From NCBI GenBank assembly GCA_943736015.1, contig OX031069.1, forward strand, positions 18,357,235 to 18,421,234: a DNA stretch of 64,000 nt. The letters run 5' to 3'. Below the pieces are notes generated by a model. That model did not search any database. It saw only the letters and a program-made list of their open reading frames with translations, and was not told where the DNA came from. Origin of the DNA: Tridacna crocea (lineage: Eukaryota; Mollusca; Bivalvia; Cardiida; Cardiidae). The position numbers and the translations under genes were made by a program. Positions 1-10,906 of the stretch are shown one piece after another. The first letter of the stretch is position 1; each line of letters opens with the position of its first letter.

Positions 1-160
1 GAAAGTTTGTGGGAATGTACGTCTGTGTAATTTATACATGTCAAGTTGGCTAATGAGACAAATTATAGAAAAAGCTTGTGTGCACTCTAGAGGCCATATT
101 GATGAGTGTTTGTCAGAGTGTTTGTCTTATTATAACACACCTCCCCCCTCCACTACGTTG
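1..160. repeat. Fragment of family II (GGTCA-type) monomers
   Basis: Phrases such as AAAGCTTGTGTGCACTCTAG, AGGCCATAT and GTCAGAGTGTTTGTC are those of the ~145-bp family II monomers seen at 18713-20734. The fragment is cut by the window edge and diverged. No reading frame of interest. Confidence 0.6.
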
Positions 161-640
161 TTGATGTATATTGGAATCGCTATGGTAGTCTGTCCGTAGA
201 CACAAATTTGTCTCAGCAATACTCCTACAGTTTTTCAAGCACTGAACTAAATTTTACACACAGCCATATATATGAAGTTTGGCATGTGTAATTTTCATGA
301 CCCTGCTGCGATTTGTTACGGAATTATCTCGGCTAGTGGAGAGGAATATACTAGAATCGCCATGGCTATCTGTCCGTCTCTCCGTTGGTCCCGGTGAAAA
401 TCTCCAATACCATTGGACGGAATTTCGTGAACTTTGTACATGTGTACAATAACCCATTCTGCCTAGACACTTTTTTGGTTTTTGATTCGATGCAAAATGG
501 CCCAATGAGAGCGATTTTATGTTACATTTAAATTACACTTAAGTACGCTTTTGATGTTTTGAGTCTTGTCTTGAAAACTATACAGAGTTTTTAGATTGAA
601 CTTGTCACGTCTATCAACCACCATTAGGAAATGCAGGAAA
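161..640. repeat. Degenerate element with a twice-repeated GAATCGCYATGG head
   Basis: Two related stretches, about 167-205 and 347-385, share GAATCGC(T/C)ATGG followed by CTGTCCGT, the head-plus-TCCGT arrangement of the other families here. The rest is AT-rich and shows no exon. Likely an old element of the same general type. Confidence 0.4.
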
Positions 641-1430
641 TAAGTTTCACCCAGATTGACCGTGCAACACCTCAGTTATATACCCTTGTTTTTATATGGA
701 AAAAGGGGGCTTAATGTTATATTTCATTCCATTTCTTGTGAAGGCAACTCCTCCCACATTTCTTGACGGAATTGAATAGAATTTTCATAGAATGTTTCAC
801 GTCATGTGACCTATTGCATATTGTCTAGGTTTTGGGATTTGAAGCTGGATCATGGAAAAAGGGGGCTTCGTGTTTTATTTCATTCTATTTCTTATGAACG
901 CAAGGCCTCCCACATTTCTTGGCAGATTTGGATGGAATTTTCACATTATCATGTGACCTACGGCATATTGTCAAGGTTTTGGGATTTGAGGCTGCATCAT
1001 GGAATAAAGGGGGGGGCTTCATGTTATATTTTACTCTTCACCAATATCTCTTTAATTACTGGACATATCTCAACAGATATGAAGTTTTGAGATTTTCAAC
1101 GCCTTCCACATTTCATGGCAGATTTGGGTGGAATTTTCACATAATCATGCGGCCTGCCGCATATTGTCAAGGTTTTGGAATTTGTAGCTGCATCATGGAA
1201 TAAGGGGCTTCATGTTATATTTCATTTTTCACCTATATCTCTTTAATTACTGGACATATCTCAACAGATTTGGATGAGATTTTCACAGATCATGCCACCT
1301 AGCGTATGTAGTCAGGGTTTTGCAATTTATCACTGTATCATGGAAAAAGGGGGCTTCATGTCAAATTTAATTTTTTTATCAATGTATCTCCAACTTATGG
1401 ACATAGTTTCACGAAACTTTATATTTTTAT
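641..1430. repeat. Degenerate tandem array, ~150-bp monomers
   Basis: The block AAAAAGGGGGCTTCATGTTA, followed by CATTTCTTGGCAGATTTGG and GCATATTGTCAAGGTTTTG, recurs about every 142-196 bp (near 701, 856, 1007, 1203 and 1345). Open frames of ~94 codons here are overlapping products of the repeat, not genes. Confidence 0.75.
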
Positions 1431-1767
1431 TGGTTAATCAAAGCCAGTGACAAATGAGTCCATTGTGCATCCGTCTCTCCATCCATCAGTCTGCTCGTAA
1501 ACGTTTTAGATCACAAGTAACACCATATATCCATTCAGCTACCCAGGCAGTTGCTAGAAATTTCAACACTTTAGTCTCTAGCTAGCTGCTTGAAATGGCA
1601 GCAATGAGACGGCGTTTATTGTGCTTGCTGCAATCAAGTGTCTCTTACCAGTAGGCTCCAGTTATTACTTGTTTTGAAGTATGTGCAGTTTGCAATAGTA
1701 TCTGATTGGTGAATTCTGAATATAACTGAGTCAGAATTTAAGCCCCATTGAGAGCAGACCCGTTTTT
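1431..1767. other. No gene seen
   Basis: AT-rich sequence with a short stretch of CATCCGTCTCTCCATCC that may be another worn element head. No splice-bounded frame, tRNA or clear repeat. Confidence 0.5.
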
Positions 1768-4700
1768 ATCTTACCAGAGCATGAATTGCTCAAAGTGACC
1801 CTTTGTGATCCTGCTGTGTCCAGCATCCATCATGTGTCATGCGGTCATCAACATGTACCTAGCGTGTGCTTTCTAGAGCTCCATATTAGTCAGATATTCG
1901 TAAAATGTGGCCAGAATGCTTATCGTTTTAAAATATTGGAGAGGTTCGAAATTAGGTCACGCTTGGTCAAATTTTTAAAACAGGTCATTGGATAAATTCT
2001 TAGAAACACCTCTTGTGCACGGTAGAGGCCATTGTTTTAGCCTGATTACTCTTATGACTTGGTCAGAATGTTTGTCTTGATTATATCACGGACATGTTTG
2101 AAATAGTCAGGTTGGTTCGAAAGGTTGGTCTCTGGGCACAATCTTAGAAAATTTTCTGTGTAGTCTAGATACCACTTTTTAAGACTGATACTCCTGAAAC
2201 TAGGTCAGAGTGTTTGTGTTGATCATCTCAGACAGTTTCGAAATTGGGTCATGTTGGATCAAAAGGCAGGTCACTGTCCCTGGGCTAAATCATGAAAAAA
2301 CCTTGGGTGCACCTACATACCAGATTTTCACCCTGATACTCGTGAAACCAGCTTAGAGTATTTGTCATGATAATATCTCAGACAACTTCAAAATTTGGTT
2401 ATGTTGGATCAAAAAGTAGGTCACTTGGCCAAATCTTAGAAAGGCCTTGTGATCACTTTAGAGACCACATTTTCAGCCTTGTACTCTTGAAACTTCATCA
2501 AAAAATAGTTCTCTTGATATCATCTCGGACACATTCCAAAACGAGTCAAATCATGTCATAAAGTTGGTCAATGGTCGAAGTCTTAGAAAAACCTCGATTT
2601 GCAACATTTTCTATCTCATACTGATGAAACTCAGAATGTTTGTTGCGATGATGTCTAAGACATTTTTATCAAAGTTTTCACAAAACCGTGTGTACACTCT
2701 TTATGAACATTTTCAGTCTGATACTCATTAAATTTGGTTGTTGTGTTTGTCTTGATGAAATCTCGGACATGTTTGACTTCAGATTAGTATGTAGGTTACT
2801 TGGCTGAAAAACCTTCTGAAGGCCACATTTCCAGCCTGATACTAATAAAACATTGTTAAGAGTTCAAATATGTTTATATCAAAAAGTGCCAGATTCCTTT
2901 GTTCCTGCTGAAGTGCAGGTTAGAACACCCCTGAAATAGCTTGGTATTTTTACAAATTCAAAAGGGAAGTAACTAGTAACTAGGTCACTTGGTCAGATCT
3001 TCGGAAAAAAATAACCTTTGAACACCCTACACACCTCATTTTTAGCTCACCTGAGCACAACGTGCTCAAGGGGAGCTTTTAGGGTCACTGGGTGTCCGTC
3101 GTGCGTCGTGCGTCGTGTGTCGTCAACAATTCTTTAAACATCAACTCCTCCTAAACCGCTGGGCCAATTTGGACCAAACTTGGCAGGGATGTTCCTTGGG
3201 AGGTCCTCTTTAAAGATTTTTCACAGAATTTGATTCCGTCAAAAACTCTGGTTGCCATGGCAACCAAATGGAATTTTTTAGCAAATTCTTTAAAAATCTT
3301 CTCCTCTGTAACCGCTGGTCGGATTTTGAAATTATTTCACAGATATGTTCCTTAGGTGACCCTTTTCAAAAATTGTTCGTGAAATTTTGATCCGTCAAAA
3401 ATTGTGGCTCTGGTGAATGGGGGCTACTTGCACTATACAGAAATGAAGGAATTCTTTAAAAATCTTCTCCTCTGAAACCGCTGGTTGGATTTTGAAATAA
3501 TTTCACCAATATGTTCCTTGGGTGACCCTTTTCAAGAATTGTTCGTGAAATTTTGATCTGTCAAAAAATGTGGCTCTGGTGAATGGGGCCTACTTGCACT
3601 ATACAGAAATGAAGGAATTCTTAAAAAATCTTCTTCTCTGAAATCACTGGTCAGATTTTGAAATAATTTCACAGAGTTGTTCCTTGGGTGACCCTTTTCA
3701 AACAGTGTTCGCGAAATTTTGATTGGTCAAGAAACATAGCTCTGGTGAATGGGGGCTACTTGCAATGTAGGGAAATGAGGAAATTCTTAAAAATGTTTTT
3801 TCTCTGAAACCGCTTGTTCAGATTTTGAAATAATTTCTCAGAGATGTTCCTTGGGTGACCATTTTCAAAAAGTGTTTGCGAAATTTTGATTGGTCTAGAA
3901 ACATGGCTCTGGTGAATGGGGGCTACTTGCACTATATAGGGAAATGAAGAAATTTTTAAAAATTCTTCTTCTCTGAAACGTCTTGACAGATTTTGAAATG
4001 ATTTCACAGAGATGATCCTTGGGTGACCCTTTTCAAAAATTGTTCACAAAATTTTGATCCGTCAAGAAACATGGCTCTGGTGAATGGGGGCTACTTGCGC
4101 TATATGGAAATGAAGAAATTCTTGAAAATTCTTCTTCTCTGAAACCCCTAGTCAGATTTTAAAATAATTTGACAGAGATGTTCCTTGGGTGATCCTTGCT
4201 CTTGTGAATGGGGGCTACTTGCACTATATGGACATGATGAAATTCTTGAAAATTCTCTTTCTCTGAAACCCCTGGTCAGAATTTAAAAGAAATTTTCCGA
4301 AATGTTCCTTGGGTGACCCTTTTGAAAACTTGTTCGTAAATTTTGATCCATCAAGAAACATGGCTCTCGTGGATGGGGGATACTTGCTCTTATACAGAAA
4401 TGAAGAATTCTTAAAAAATTCTTCTTTTTGCAACTGATGGTCAGATTTCGAAATTAATCTTACAGACGATCCTTTGAAAATTGCTTAGCCAAATTATAAA
4501 TTTGGTTCCAATGTTTCAATACCTCAAAAAAAAAAAAAGGGCTATGGTCGTCTCAAAAATTCAGGTTAGCCATCTTGGCCCTCTTGTTAGTCAAATACTC
4601 ACAAAGTTTGTGAGAATGTTTGTCTGGATAATTTCTACATTTTAAGTAGACCCCTTAGACAAATTCCAGAAAAAGCTTGTGTGCAATCTGGAATATTTAC

Positions 4701-4957
4701 ACCCTACACACCTCATTTTTAGTCAAATACTCTCAAAATTTGTGAGAATGTTTGTCTGGATAATTTCCACATGTCAAGTAGACCCCTTAGACAAATTCCA
4801 GAAAATGCTTGTGTGCACTCTGGTATATTTGTAAGTCCAATACTAATGAGTATTTGTCAGAAGGTTTGTCCCCATATCTCTGAAGAGATTGGAAATGAGC
4901 CATGTTTGATCGAAAGACTGAGATGAGCGACTTAAGGACCATCATGGCTCTCTTGTT
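1768..4957 (+). mobile_element. Family II element, degenerate, interrupted by a family I element
   Basis: Worn head (ATCTTACCAGAGCATGAATT then CCTTTGTGATCCTGCTGTGTCC), then diverged ~145-bp monomers with GGTCACTTGGCCAAATCTTAG and TCAGAATGTTTGTC. The tail is GAGCGACTTAAGGACCATCATGG ending in CTCTTG. Monomers run to 3043, are split by a family I element (3044-4588) and resume at 4589 with AGTCAAATACTC. Non-autonomous; no transposase frame. Confidence 0.7.
3044..4588 (+). mobile_element. Family I pearl/HINE-like element (upstream)
   Basis: Starts AGCTCACCTGAGC in a 5' hairpin (GAGCAC-AAC-GTGCTC), then a GTGCGTCGTGCGTCGTG microsatellite, a leader with AACTCCTCCTAAACCGCTGG, several ~166-bp monomers, and ends TTGGCCCTCTTGTT. 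The 3' sub-terminal part is shortened here (TCAGGTTAGCCATC instead of TCAGGTGAGCGATC). The left duplication edge (3937) lies in its array, so only its 3' part recurs at 33254-33913. A sibling empty site is at 4720/4721. Confidence 0.85.
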
Positions 4958-5213
4958 TTTTTATCATGCTCCTGCATAGTTGTATTTACATGTATATGGC
5001 TCTTACCAGTAAAAGTTGCGTATGGTTTGCTAAGCTAATATTTGATATGTATATCAGATAAACTGATAAAATAAAAGTTATATAATGTGTATTTTTTTGG
5101 ACATGTATTGCATAGAAATGGCAATAACCTATATTTTTCATTTAACTTGCAAATAAATGAGCCTTGCTGTGTGAAAAGCAGGTTCAGTGCAATTGCAAAA
5201 AGTTCTGATGCTG

Positions 5214-5241
5214 GTCAGCCTGCACGGTCATGCAGGCTGAC
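5214..5241. repeat. Perfect 11-bp stem-loop, fold-back (MITE-like) relic
   Basis: GTCAGCCTGCA, six-base loop CGGTCA, then TGCAGGCTGAC. Flanking text (GAGCCTTGCTGTGTGAAAAG before it) recalls short fold-back elements common in bivalve genomes; that family assignment is from memory. Repeated at 34534-34561. Confidence 0.55.
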
Positions 5242-5284
5242 TTGGATCAAAACTATTTGTTTTTTGAAAATTTTCTTGTTGTCC

Positions 5285-5430
5285 AGTAACAATTTTACCT
5301 CATAATTTGACCAGCCGGTTATCGGATAAGATTTATTTGTGGATCCACAATTTTGTGATGACTTGTTTAGTATGATGCATCACTAAGATGCATTAAATGG
5401 CCTATTCAGAGAGCATGGTATTTATTATAA
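5285..5430 (+). repeat. Segment homologous to 8944-9080
   Basis: Shares with 8944-9080 the ordered motifs TTNTACCTC, GATTTATTTG/GAATTTA, TGGATCCA, AATGACTTG/GATGACTTG, ATGATGCATCA/ATAATGCATCA, TGCATTAAA and AGAGCATGG/AGAACATGG, about three quarters identical by eye. One lies just before exon a and the other just after exon b. Either a worn dispersed repeat or a trace of an older duplication of the exon pair. Confidence 0.6.
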
Positions 5431-5645
5431 TAAAAGTTCTTCTACATAAAATCAGCCATACGATATATCATTTATAATTGCAAAAAAGAGGTTTAATCAC
5501 ATACATAAAATGTTAAAAACTGTTCATTTAATCCTATATTGTAGTAGTCTTGAATGTGAAAAAATTATTCATTTTCAGTCCATCTGTTTTAATTGGGTAA
5601 CATATGCTCTGGATATAAATTTGCTTTCTTTTGCTCATTTTGTAG

Positions 5646-5814
5646 CATATTTTGAAGTTGTAATATGTGTGACAAGTGAAGTGTACAGTTTAGACATTGA
5701 AAGAGCTAGACCATATGTATCGAGCCTGGATATTGTGAAGAGGATACAGGATGCTCTGAAGAATGAACTGTGTCACATTCCTGAGGTGAAAAATGTGATT
5801 GTAAAAGACTTTAG
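5646..5814 (+). CDS. Exon a, N-terminal half of an SEA-like domain (copy A)
   Basis: Internal exon of a gene larger than the window. A pyrimidine-rich tract ends in TTTTGTAG before the exon and the donor is AG|GTAAAC. It is 169 nt: entry in phase 1 (two bases complete a codon), exit in phase 2. The 55 whole codons start YFEVVICVTSEV and end IPEVKNVIVKDF. The pattern of a short strand, an amphipathic helix (VSSLDIVKRIQDALKNEL) and a second strand leading to FR is that of the first half of SEA domains (extracellular, often self-cleaving domains of mucins, agrin, enterokinase and some adhesion receptors). It joins exon b to restore Arg (AG+G). It could instead be a diverged ferredoxin-like extracellular fold of another family. 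Confidence 0.75.
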
Positions 5815-6560
5815 GTAAACTTGTTATTATTAAGGTCATACGTAAAACGGAGAAAAAAGAGTGCAAAGAATAAAATCTGATCTTTGCTCTGTGTTGTTTG
5901 GTACATGGTGAGATACTGGCAGCAAAAGAGCCTTAAAATGGCAATGTCGTGGTGTTTATTTCTGTTTGAATATTAATATCAATGATTTTAGCCGTAGATC
6001 TAAAAGAATTATTTGATTTGACATGAGCAAAATTATTGTGACTATTACATTCTTGTCAAGATGGCAATTTGTCAAACACCCACCTTCACAACTAAGCTAC
6101 AGTGATATCCATATGCAAGCAATTGCTCCTTTTCCCATATGGTTTTTATAGCATTTATAACACGTTTCTCCAACGTATGTCTGAAAATAATGGCGTAGTA
6201 GAAAAAACAATGTAAACCCTGGCAAATGTACCAAAGATAGAATAACGTTTTCTGAGACCTTGGTTGCAGCAAAAGATATGACCTTGTAGGTATTGTTCAT
6301 TTTTATAATGGGTAAAATATGCAGATAAATTGGTGATTAACGCTTTTGACTTTTTCATGTTATTAACTCCCACCTGTAATCTGATCAGTTCACCATTCAC
6401 AGTATTTGCTTGTTTAATTTTTGTCTGGCGTATAAAAAATCTGAGATCAAAATATACTGTCAGTACTACCAATGAAATAAACTTATATAGTAAGCTAATT
6501 TCGAAGCCACTGTTAACTCCCATCCAACTAAATGATGAAGATTTAGTTTTCTCCATTTTT
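5815..6560. other. Intron a-b, first part, no gene seen
   Basis: AT-rich intronic sequence between exon a and the family I element. It holds a 143-codon frame on the minus strand (6155-6586) whose start lies in the repeat head and which has no recognisable domain or codon signal. From 6047 to about 6676 it is base-identical to copy B. Confidence 0.6.
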
Positions 6561-8279
6561 AGCTCACCTGAGCACAACGTGCTCAAGGGGAGCTTTTAGG
6601 ATCACCCGGTTCCGTCGTGCGTCGTGCGCCGTCCGTCGTGCGTCGTCAACAATTCTTTAAACATCAACTCCTCCTAAGCCGCTGGGCCAATTTGGACCAA
6701 ACTTGGCAGGAATGTTCCTTGGGAGGTCCTCTTTAAAAGCTGTTCACAGAATTTGATTCCATCAAAAACTCTGGTTGCCATGGCAACGAAATGGAATTTT
6801 TTAGCAAATTCTTTAAAAATTTTCTCCTCTGAAACCGCGGGTCGGATTTTGAAATTATTTCACAGAGATGTTCCATGGGTGATCCTCTTCAAAAACTGTT
6901 CGTGAAGTTTTGATCCGTCAAAAAATGTGGCTCTGGTGAATGGGGGCTACTTGCACTATACAGAAATGAAGGAATTCTTTAAAAATCTTCTCCTCTAAAA
7001 CCACTGGTCGGATTTTGAAATAATTTCACAGATATGTTCCTTGGGTGACCCTTTTCAAAAATTGTTCGTGAAATTTTGATCCGTCAAAAAATGTGGCTGT
7101 GGTGAATGGGGGCTACTTGCACTATACAGAAATGAAGGAATTCTTAAAAAATCTTCTTCTCTGAAACCGCTGGTCAGATTTTGAAATAATTTCACAGAGA
7201 TGTTCCTTGGATGACCCTTTTCAAAAACTGTTCGTGAAATTTTGATAGGTCAAAAAACATGGCTCTGGTCAATGGGGGCTACTTGCGCTATAGGGAAATG
7301 AAGAAATTCTTAAAAATTCTTCTTCCCTGAAACCGCTGGTCAGATTCTGAAATAATTTCACAGAGATGTTCCTTTGCTAACCCTTTTCAAAAATTGTTCG
7401 CGAAATTTTGATTGGTCAAGAAACATGGCTCTGGTGAATGGGGGCTACTTGCACTATAGGGAAATGAAGAAATTCTTAAAAATTCTTCTTCTCTGAAACC
7501 ACTGGTCAGATTTTGAAATAATTTCTCAGGGATGTTCCTTGGGTGACCCTTTTCAAAAATTGTTCGCGAAATTTTGATTGGTCAAGAAACATGGCTCTGG
7601 TGAATGGGGGCTACTTGCACTATAGGGAAATGAAGAAATTCTTGAAAATTCTTCTTCTCTGAAACGGCTGGACAGATTTTGAAATGATTTCACAGAGATG
7701 ATCCTTGGGTGACCCTTTTCAAAAATTGTTCACAAAGTTTTGATCCGTCAAGAAATATGGCTCTGGTGAATAGCGGCTACTTGCATTATATGGATATGAA
7801 GAAATTCTTGAAAATCCTTCTTCTCTGAAACCCCTAGTCAGATTTTAAAATAATTTGACAGAGATGTTCCTTGGGTGATCCTTGCTCTTGTGAATGGGGG
7901 CTACTTGCTCTGTATGGACATGATGAAATTCTTGGAAATTCTCTTTCTCTGAAACCCCTGGTCAGATTTTAAAAGAAATTTTCCGAAATGTTCCTTGGGT
8001 GACCCTTTTCAAAACTTGTTCGTAAATTTTGATCCATCAAGAAACATGGCTCTCGTGGATGGGGGATACTTGCTCTTATACAGAAATGAAGAATTCTTAA
8101 AAACTCTTCCTTTTGAAACTGATGGTCATATCTCGAAATGACTTTTACAGGTGACCTTTTGAAAATTGCTTAGCAAAATTATAAATTTGGTTCCAATGTT
8201 TCAATACCTCAAAAAAAATAGGCTATTGTCATCTCAAAAATTCAGGTGAGCGATCCAGGGCCATCTTGGCCCTCTTGTT
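6561..8279 (+). mobile_element. Family I element in intron a-b (copy A)
   Basis: Complete example. AGCTCACCTGAGC head hairpin; CGTCGTGCGTCGTGCG microsatellite; leader GGCCAATTTGGACCAAAC; about eight ~166-bp monomers (spacing of GGTGAATGGGGGCTACTTGC: 166, 166, 167 near 6931, 7097, 7263, 7430). The sub-terminal inverted repeat TCAGGTGAGC mirrors the head GCTCACCTGA; a 3' hairpin AGGGCCATCTTGGCCCT (8257-8273) precedes CTCTTGTT. Flanks are ...CCATTTTT and AAAGCAATG. No coding capacity. Confidence 0.9.
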
Positions 8280-8651
8280 AAAGCAATGTCAGACAACAAT
8301 ATACGACTCGTATGATAAGGTCGATTTTTGAAAGGATAAAATTTCTTTTCCTTCTTTTCACACAATAATTTCCAAGGCCTTTTTTGATAGAGTTGTTAAA
8401 ACTGGGAATTGTTTCGTAAAAGAAACTTTCTGTTGTCTGTAGGGAGCTTGTAAATATGGCAGCAGAAGTTGTCAGTTCTTCATAAAACTTTAAGACAAAT
8501 GCATCATTTGAGCCACTTGTAATATGTTGTTACTAAGTAAGAACTTGTCTAAGATTTTGTGGTTAAATATAGGTTGGTTTGCTGTCTCCAGGCGTTTTAA
8601 GTAATTTATCGGAATTTGTCATTATATGATGGAATATGTTGTTACTTGCAG

Positions 8652-8803
8652 GAGTGGATCCCTGATAGTTGTGTTGCGCATAGAAACAGACGGACTGGAC
8701 TCAACCGAACGGCTGGAACTTGCATTGTCGGAAATTCTGAAAAAAGGGAAATTTGGTGAATTTACTGTTGACCCAAGTCATTTTGAATTTTACAATTGTT
8801 CAG
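8652..8803 (+). CDS. Exon b, C-terminal half of an SEA-like domain with GS cleavage motif (copy A)
   Basis: It follows TTGCAG and ends before GTACATG. It is 152 nt, entered in phase 2 and left in phase 1. Joined to exon a it reads KDFRSGSLIVVLRIETD, the position and form of the SEA motif (FRPGSVVV in MUC1), where the chain is cut between Gly and Ser by folding strain. The rest (helix DSTERLELALSEILKKGK, strand FTVDPSHFEF) matches the usual second half of the domain. NCS at the end is an N-glycosylation sequon. The exon is identical at all 152 bases to its copy B counterpart. The intron from exon a is 2.8 kb and holds one family I element; the next intron is 22.6 kb. Confidence 0.8.
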
Positions 8804-8943
8804 GTACATGTAGTTTTATCATTGTGTTTGAGCTATGCTATGTGAAAAGGGGCTTTAATTTATTTGAAGATGTATCAACACAGGTCAGCATGTGTGGTCA
8901 ATTAAGGCGGAGTTATTTAATTTTCTGCTAATTCAATTACCAT

Positions 8944-9080
8944 TCTACCTCTGAATTCAGCTTGGTGTTAGACAATAGAATTTATGGATCCATAATTATG
9001 TAATGACTTGCTTGATATAATGCATCATGGATATGCATTAAACCACCTTTTCAGAACATGGCTTATAATTTTTTTCACCT
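8944..9080 (+). repeat. Segment homologous to 5285-5430
   Basis: Partner of 5285-5430, lying 140 bp after exon b. TGGATCCATAATTATGTAATG and TAATGCATCATGG are the clearest anchors. No exon a-like sequence was found at the distance (~300 bp further) that a simple module duplication would predict. Confidence 0.6.
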
Positions 9081-9762
9081 ATTTAAAGTTATACTGGCTG
9101 AAGGAAGTACTAGCAGAGCTTATGTCTTGACTTCAATGTGTTTGTCCATTTATCCTTTAAGTTTTTCTGTTCAATAGGAAAAAATCAACATCTATCCTCT
9201 ACATTGCTTTAAAATTACACATTTTCAGATTCAAAGGTAAGGTGAATATTTTCATGTTCAATTAGTGGTATCTCTGTAGTTTTTGCAAGCAGAAAACTGC
9301 GTAAATGACCAGTGTATCTTATATTGACACATATAGAAAACCTTGAAGAATTACCTTCTCTATAACCTGATCAGTATCAATAGCAAAAGTACTACAAATA
9401 TATTTAAATGATAATGTGTTGACCTGTTTTCGAATTGGTAAAATTTTGGCTGTTATATTCTTTTGTGTAGTATTGTTATGTGTGTCTTCAAGGTGGCAGC
9501 GAAAGTTTAAAATGAAAACTTCTAAGTTCCATCTTACAAATGGAGAGAAAGTTTTTGAATGATCTTACATGAATGTTCCACAGTTAATACTGTTATAAAT
9601 CTCTCACTGCTGAAAAAATAATTGACATAACTGAAAATCAATAAACTATTTCTTTAACATGAAATAACTTTTTTTGCAATGACTAAGAATACATTTCATA
9701 ATTAGTGTGATATTATAAGGTGAACTATAATGTCTATCAGTTTCTCTTGTTCATGTTCTTTT
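9081..9762. other. Intron b-c, unique AT-rich stretch, no gene seen
   Basis: Low-complexity AT-rich intron with no repeat phrase, no splice-bounded frame and no RNA motif recognised. Near-identical in copy B. Confidence 0.55.
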
Positions 9763-10906
9763 AGCTCACCGGAAGACAAAGTACTGAAGGCGAGCTTTTG
9801 TGATTGTGCTGTTTCAGTTGTATGTCATCCATTGTCCGGGGTTAAACAATTACCTTATGTGTACTTTTCATACCACATTTTCAATCCAATTCTCATGAAA
9901 CTTTAGAATGTATGTCATGATTAAATCTTACAAAACTTCGAAATTGAGTCGCATGGGTCAAAACGTAGGTCACTGGGCCAAATCTCACGAAAACCAAGTG
10001 TAGAAGCCACATTTTATGCCTGATACTCAAGAAACATGGTCAAAAGGTTTGGCTTGATAATAACGTAAACAATTGGGTCATGTCAGGTACAAAAAGTAGG
10101 GCACTTGGCCAAGTCTGAGAAAAATCTTGTGTGCACTCTGTAGGCCACATTTTCAGCTCAGTACTCGTGAAAGTGTGTCATAATGTTTGTTTCAATTAAA
10201 TTTTGGACAAGTTTAACGTTGGGTCACATCAGATAAAAAATTAGGTCAGTGGGCCAAATCTTTGAACAAAAAAGTGTGTGCACCTTAAAAGCCATTTTTG
10301 GGCCCAATTCTTGTGAAATATTGTTTGTCTTGATTATTCCTTGGACATGTTTAAAAATAAGGTCTCATCAAGTCAAGAACTAGGTCCCTGGCCAGATTTT
10401 AGCAAAGTCTTGTGTCCATTCCGGAGGCCATATTCCAGTCTTCTTAAAAAACTTGGTCAGAGTATTTGTCATGATGATATCTCTGACAAGTCTGAAGTTG
10501 AGTCATGTCCGGTCAAAAGTAGGTCACTTGGCCAAATCTTAGTAAAACCTTGCTTGTACCATTAGAGGTTACATTTTCATTCGGATAGACATGCGACTTG
10601 GTTGGAATGTTAGTCTTGATGATGTCTCTGACAAGCTTGAAATTTGGTAACGTTGAGTAACAGGTAGGCCAGTTGGCAAAATCTTAGTACAGCCTTGTTT
10701 CCATTCTAGAGGACATATTTTCAGCATGATTCACATGAAACTCAGTCAGAATGTTTGTTTTGATGATATCCCTGACAAGTTTAAAAATAAATAAAGTTCG
10801 TGTAAAAGTAAAACCAACATACATGACTGTGTTTTGAGATCATTACAGCCAGGATCTCTTCAGCTTTACTCAGGAGAACACTTGTGAGCCAATGGCCCTC
10901 TTGTTT
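9763..10906 (+). mobile_element. Family II variant element, head-to-tail with the next (copy A)
   Basis: Head AGCTCACCGGAAGACAAAG, then GCGAGCTTTTGTGATTGTGC, diverged ~145-bp monomers with GGTCACTTGGCCAAATCTTAG, and a worn tail (GAGCCAATGGCCCTCTTGTT). The next element head begins immediately: CTCTTGTTTAGCTCACTTG. Confidence 0.75.

Noticed and set aside
1-3936. A third copy of the SEA module upstream
   Set aside because: No sequence resembling exon a, b or c, or their flanking introns, was found before 3937.
6155-6586. 143-codon minus-strand frame identical in both copies
   Set aside because: Its start lies in the family I head and the rest in AT-rich intron; no domain, signal or codon bias, and identity is shared by the surrounding noncoding DNA.
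8256-8279. Classical Helitron 3' end (hairpin plus CTRR)
   Set aside because: The end after the hairpin is CTCTTGTT, not CTRR, and insertion is in T runs rather than A|T; the Helentron/HINE comparison fits better.
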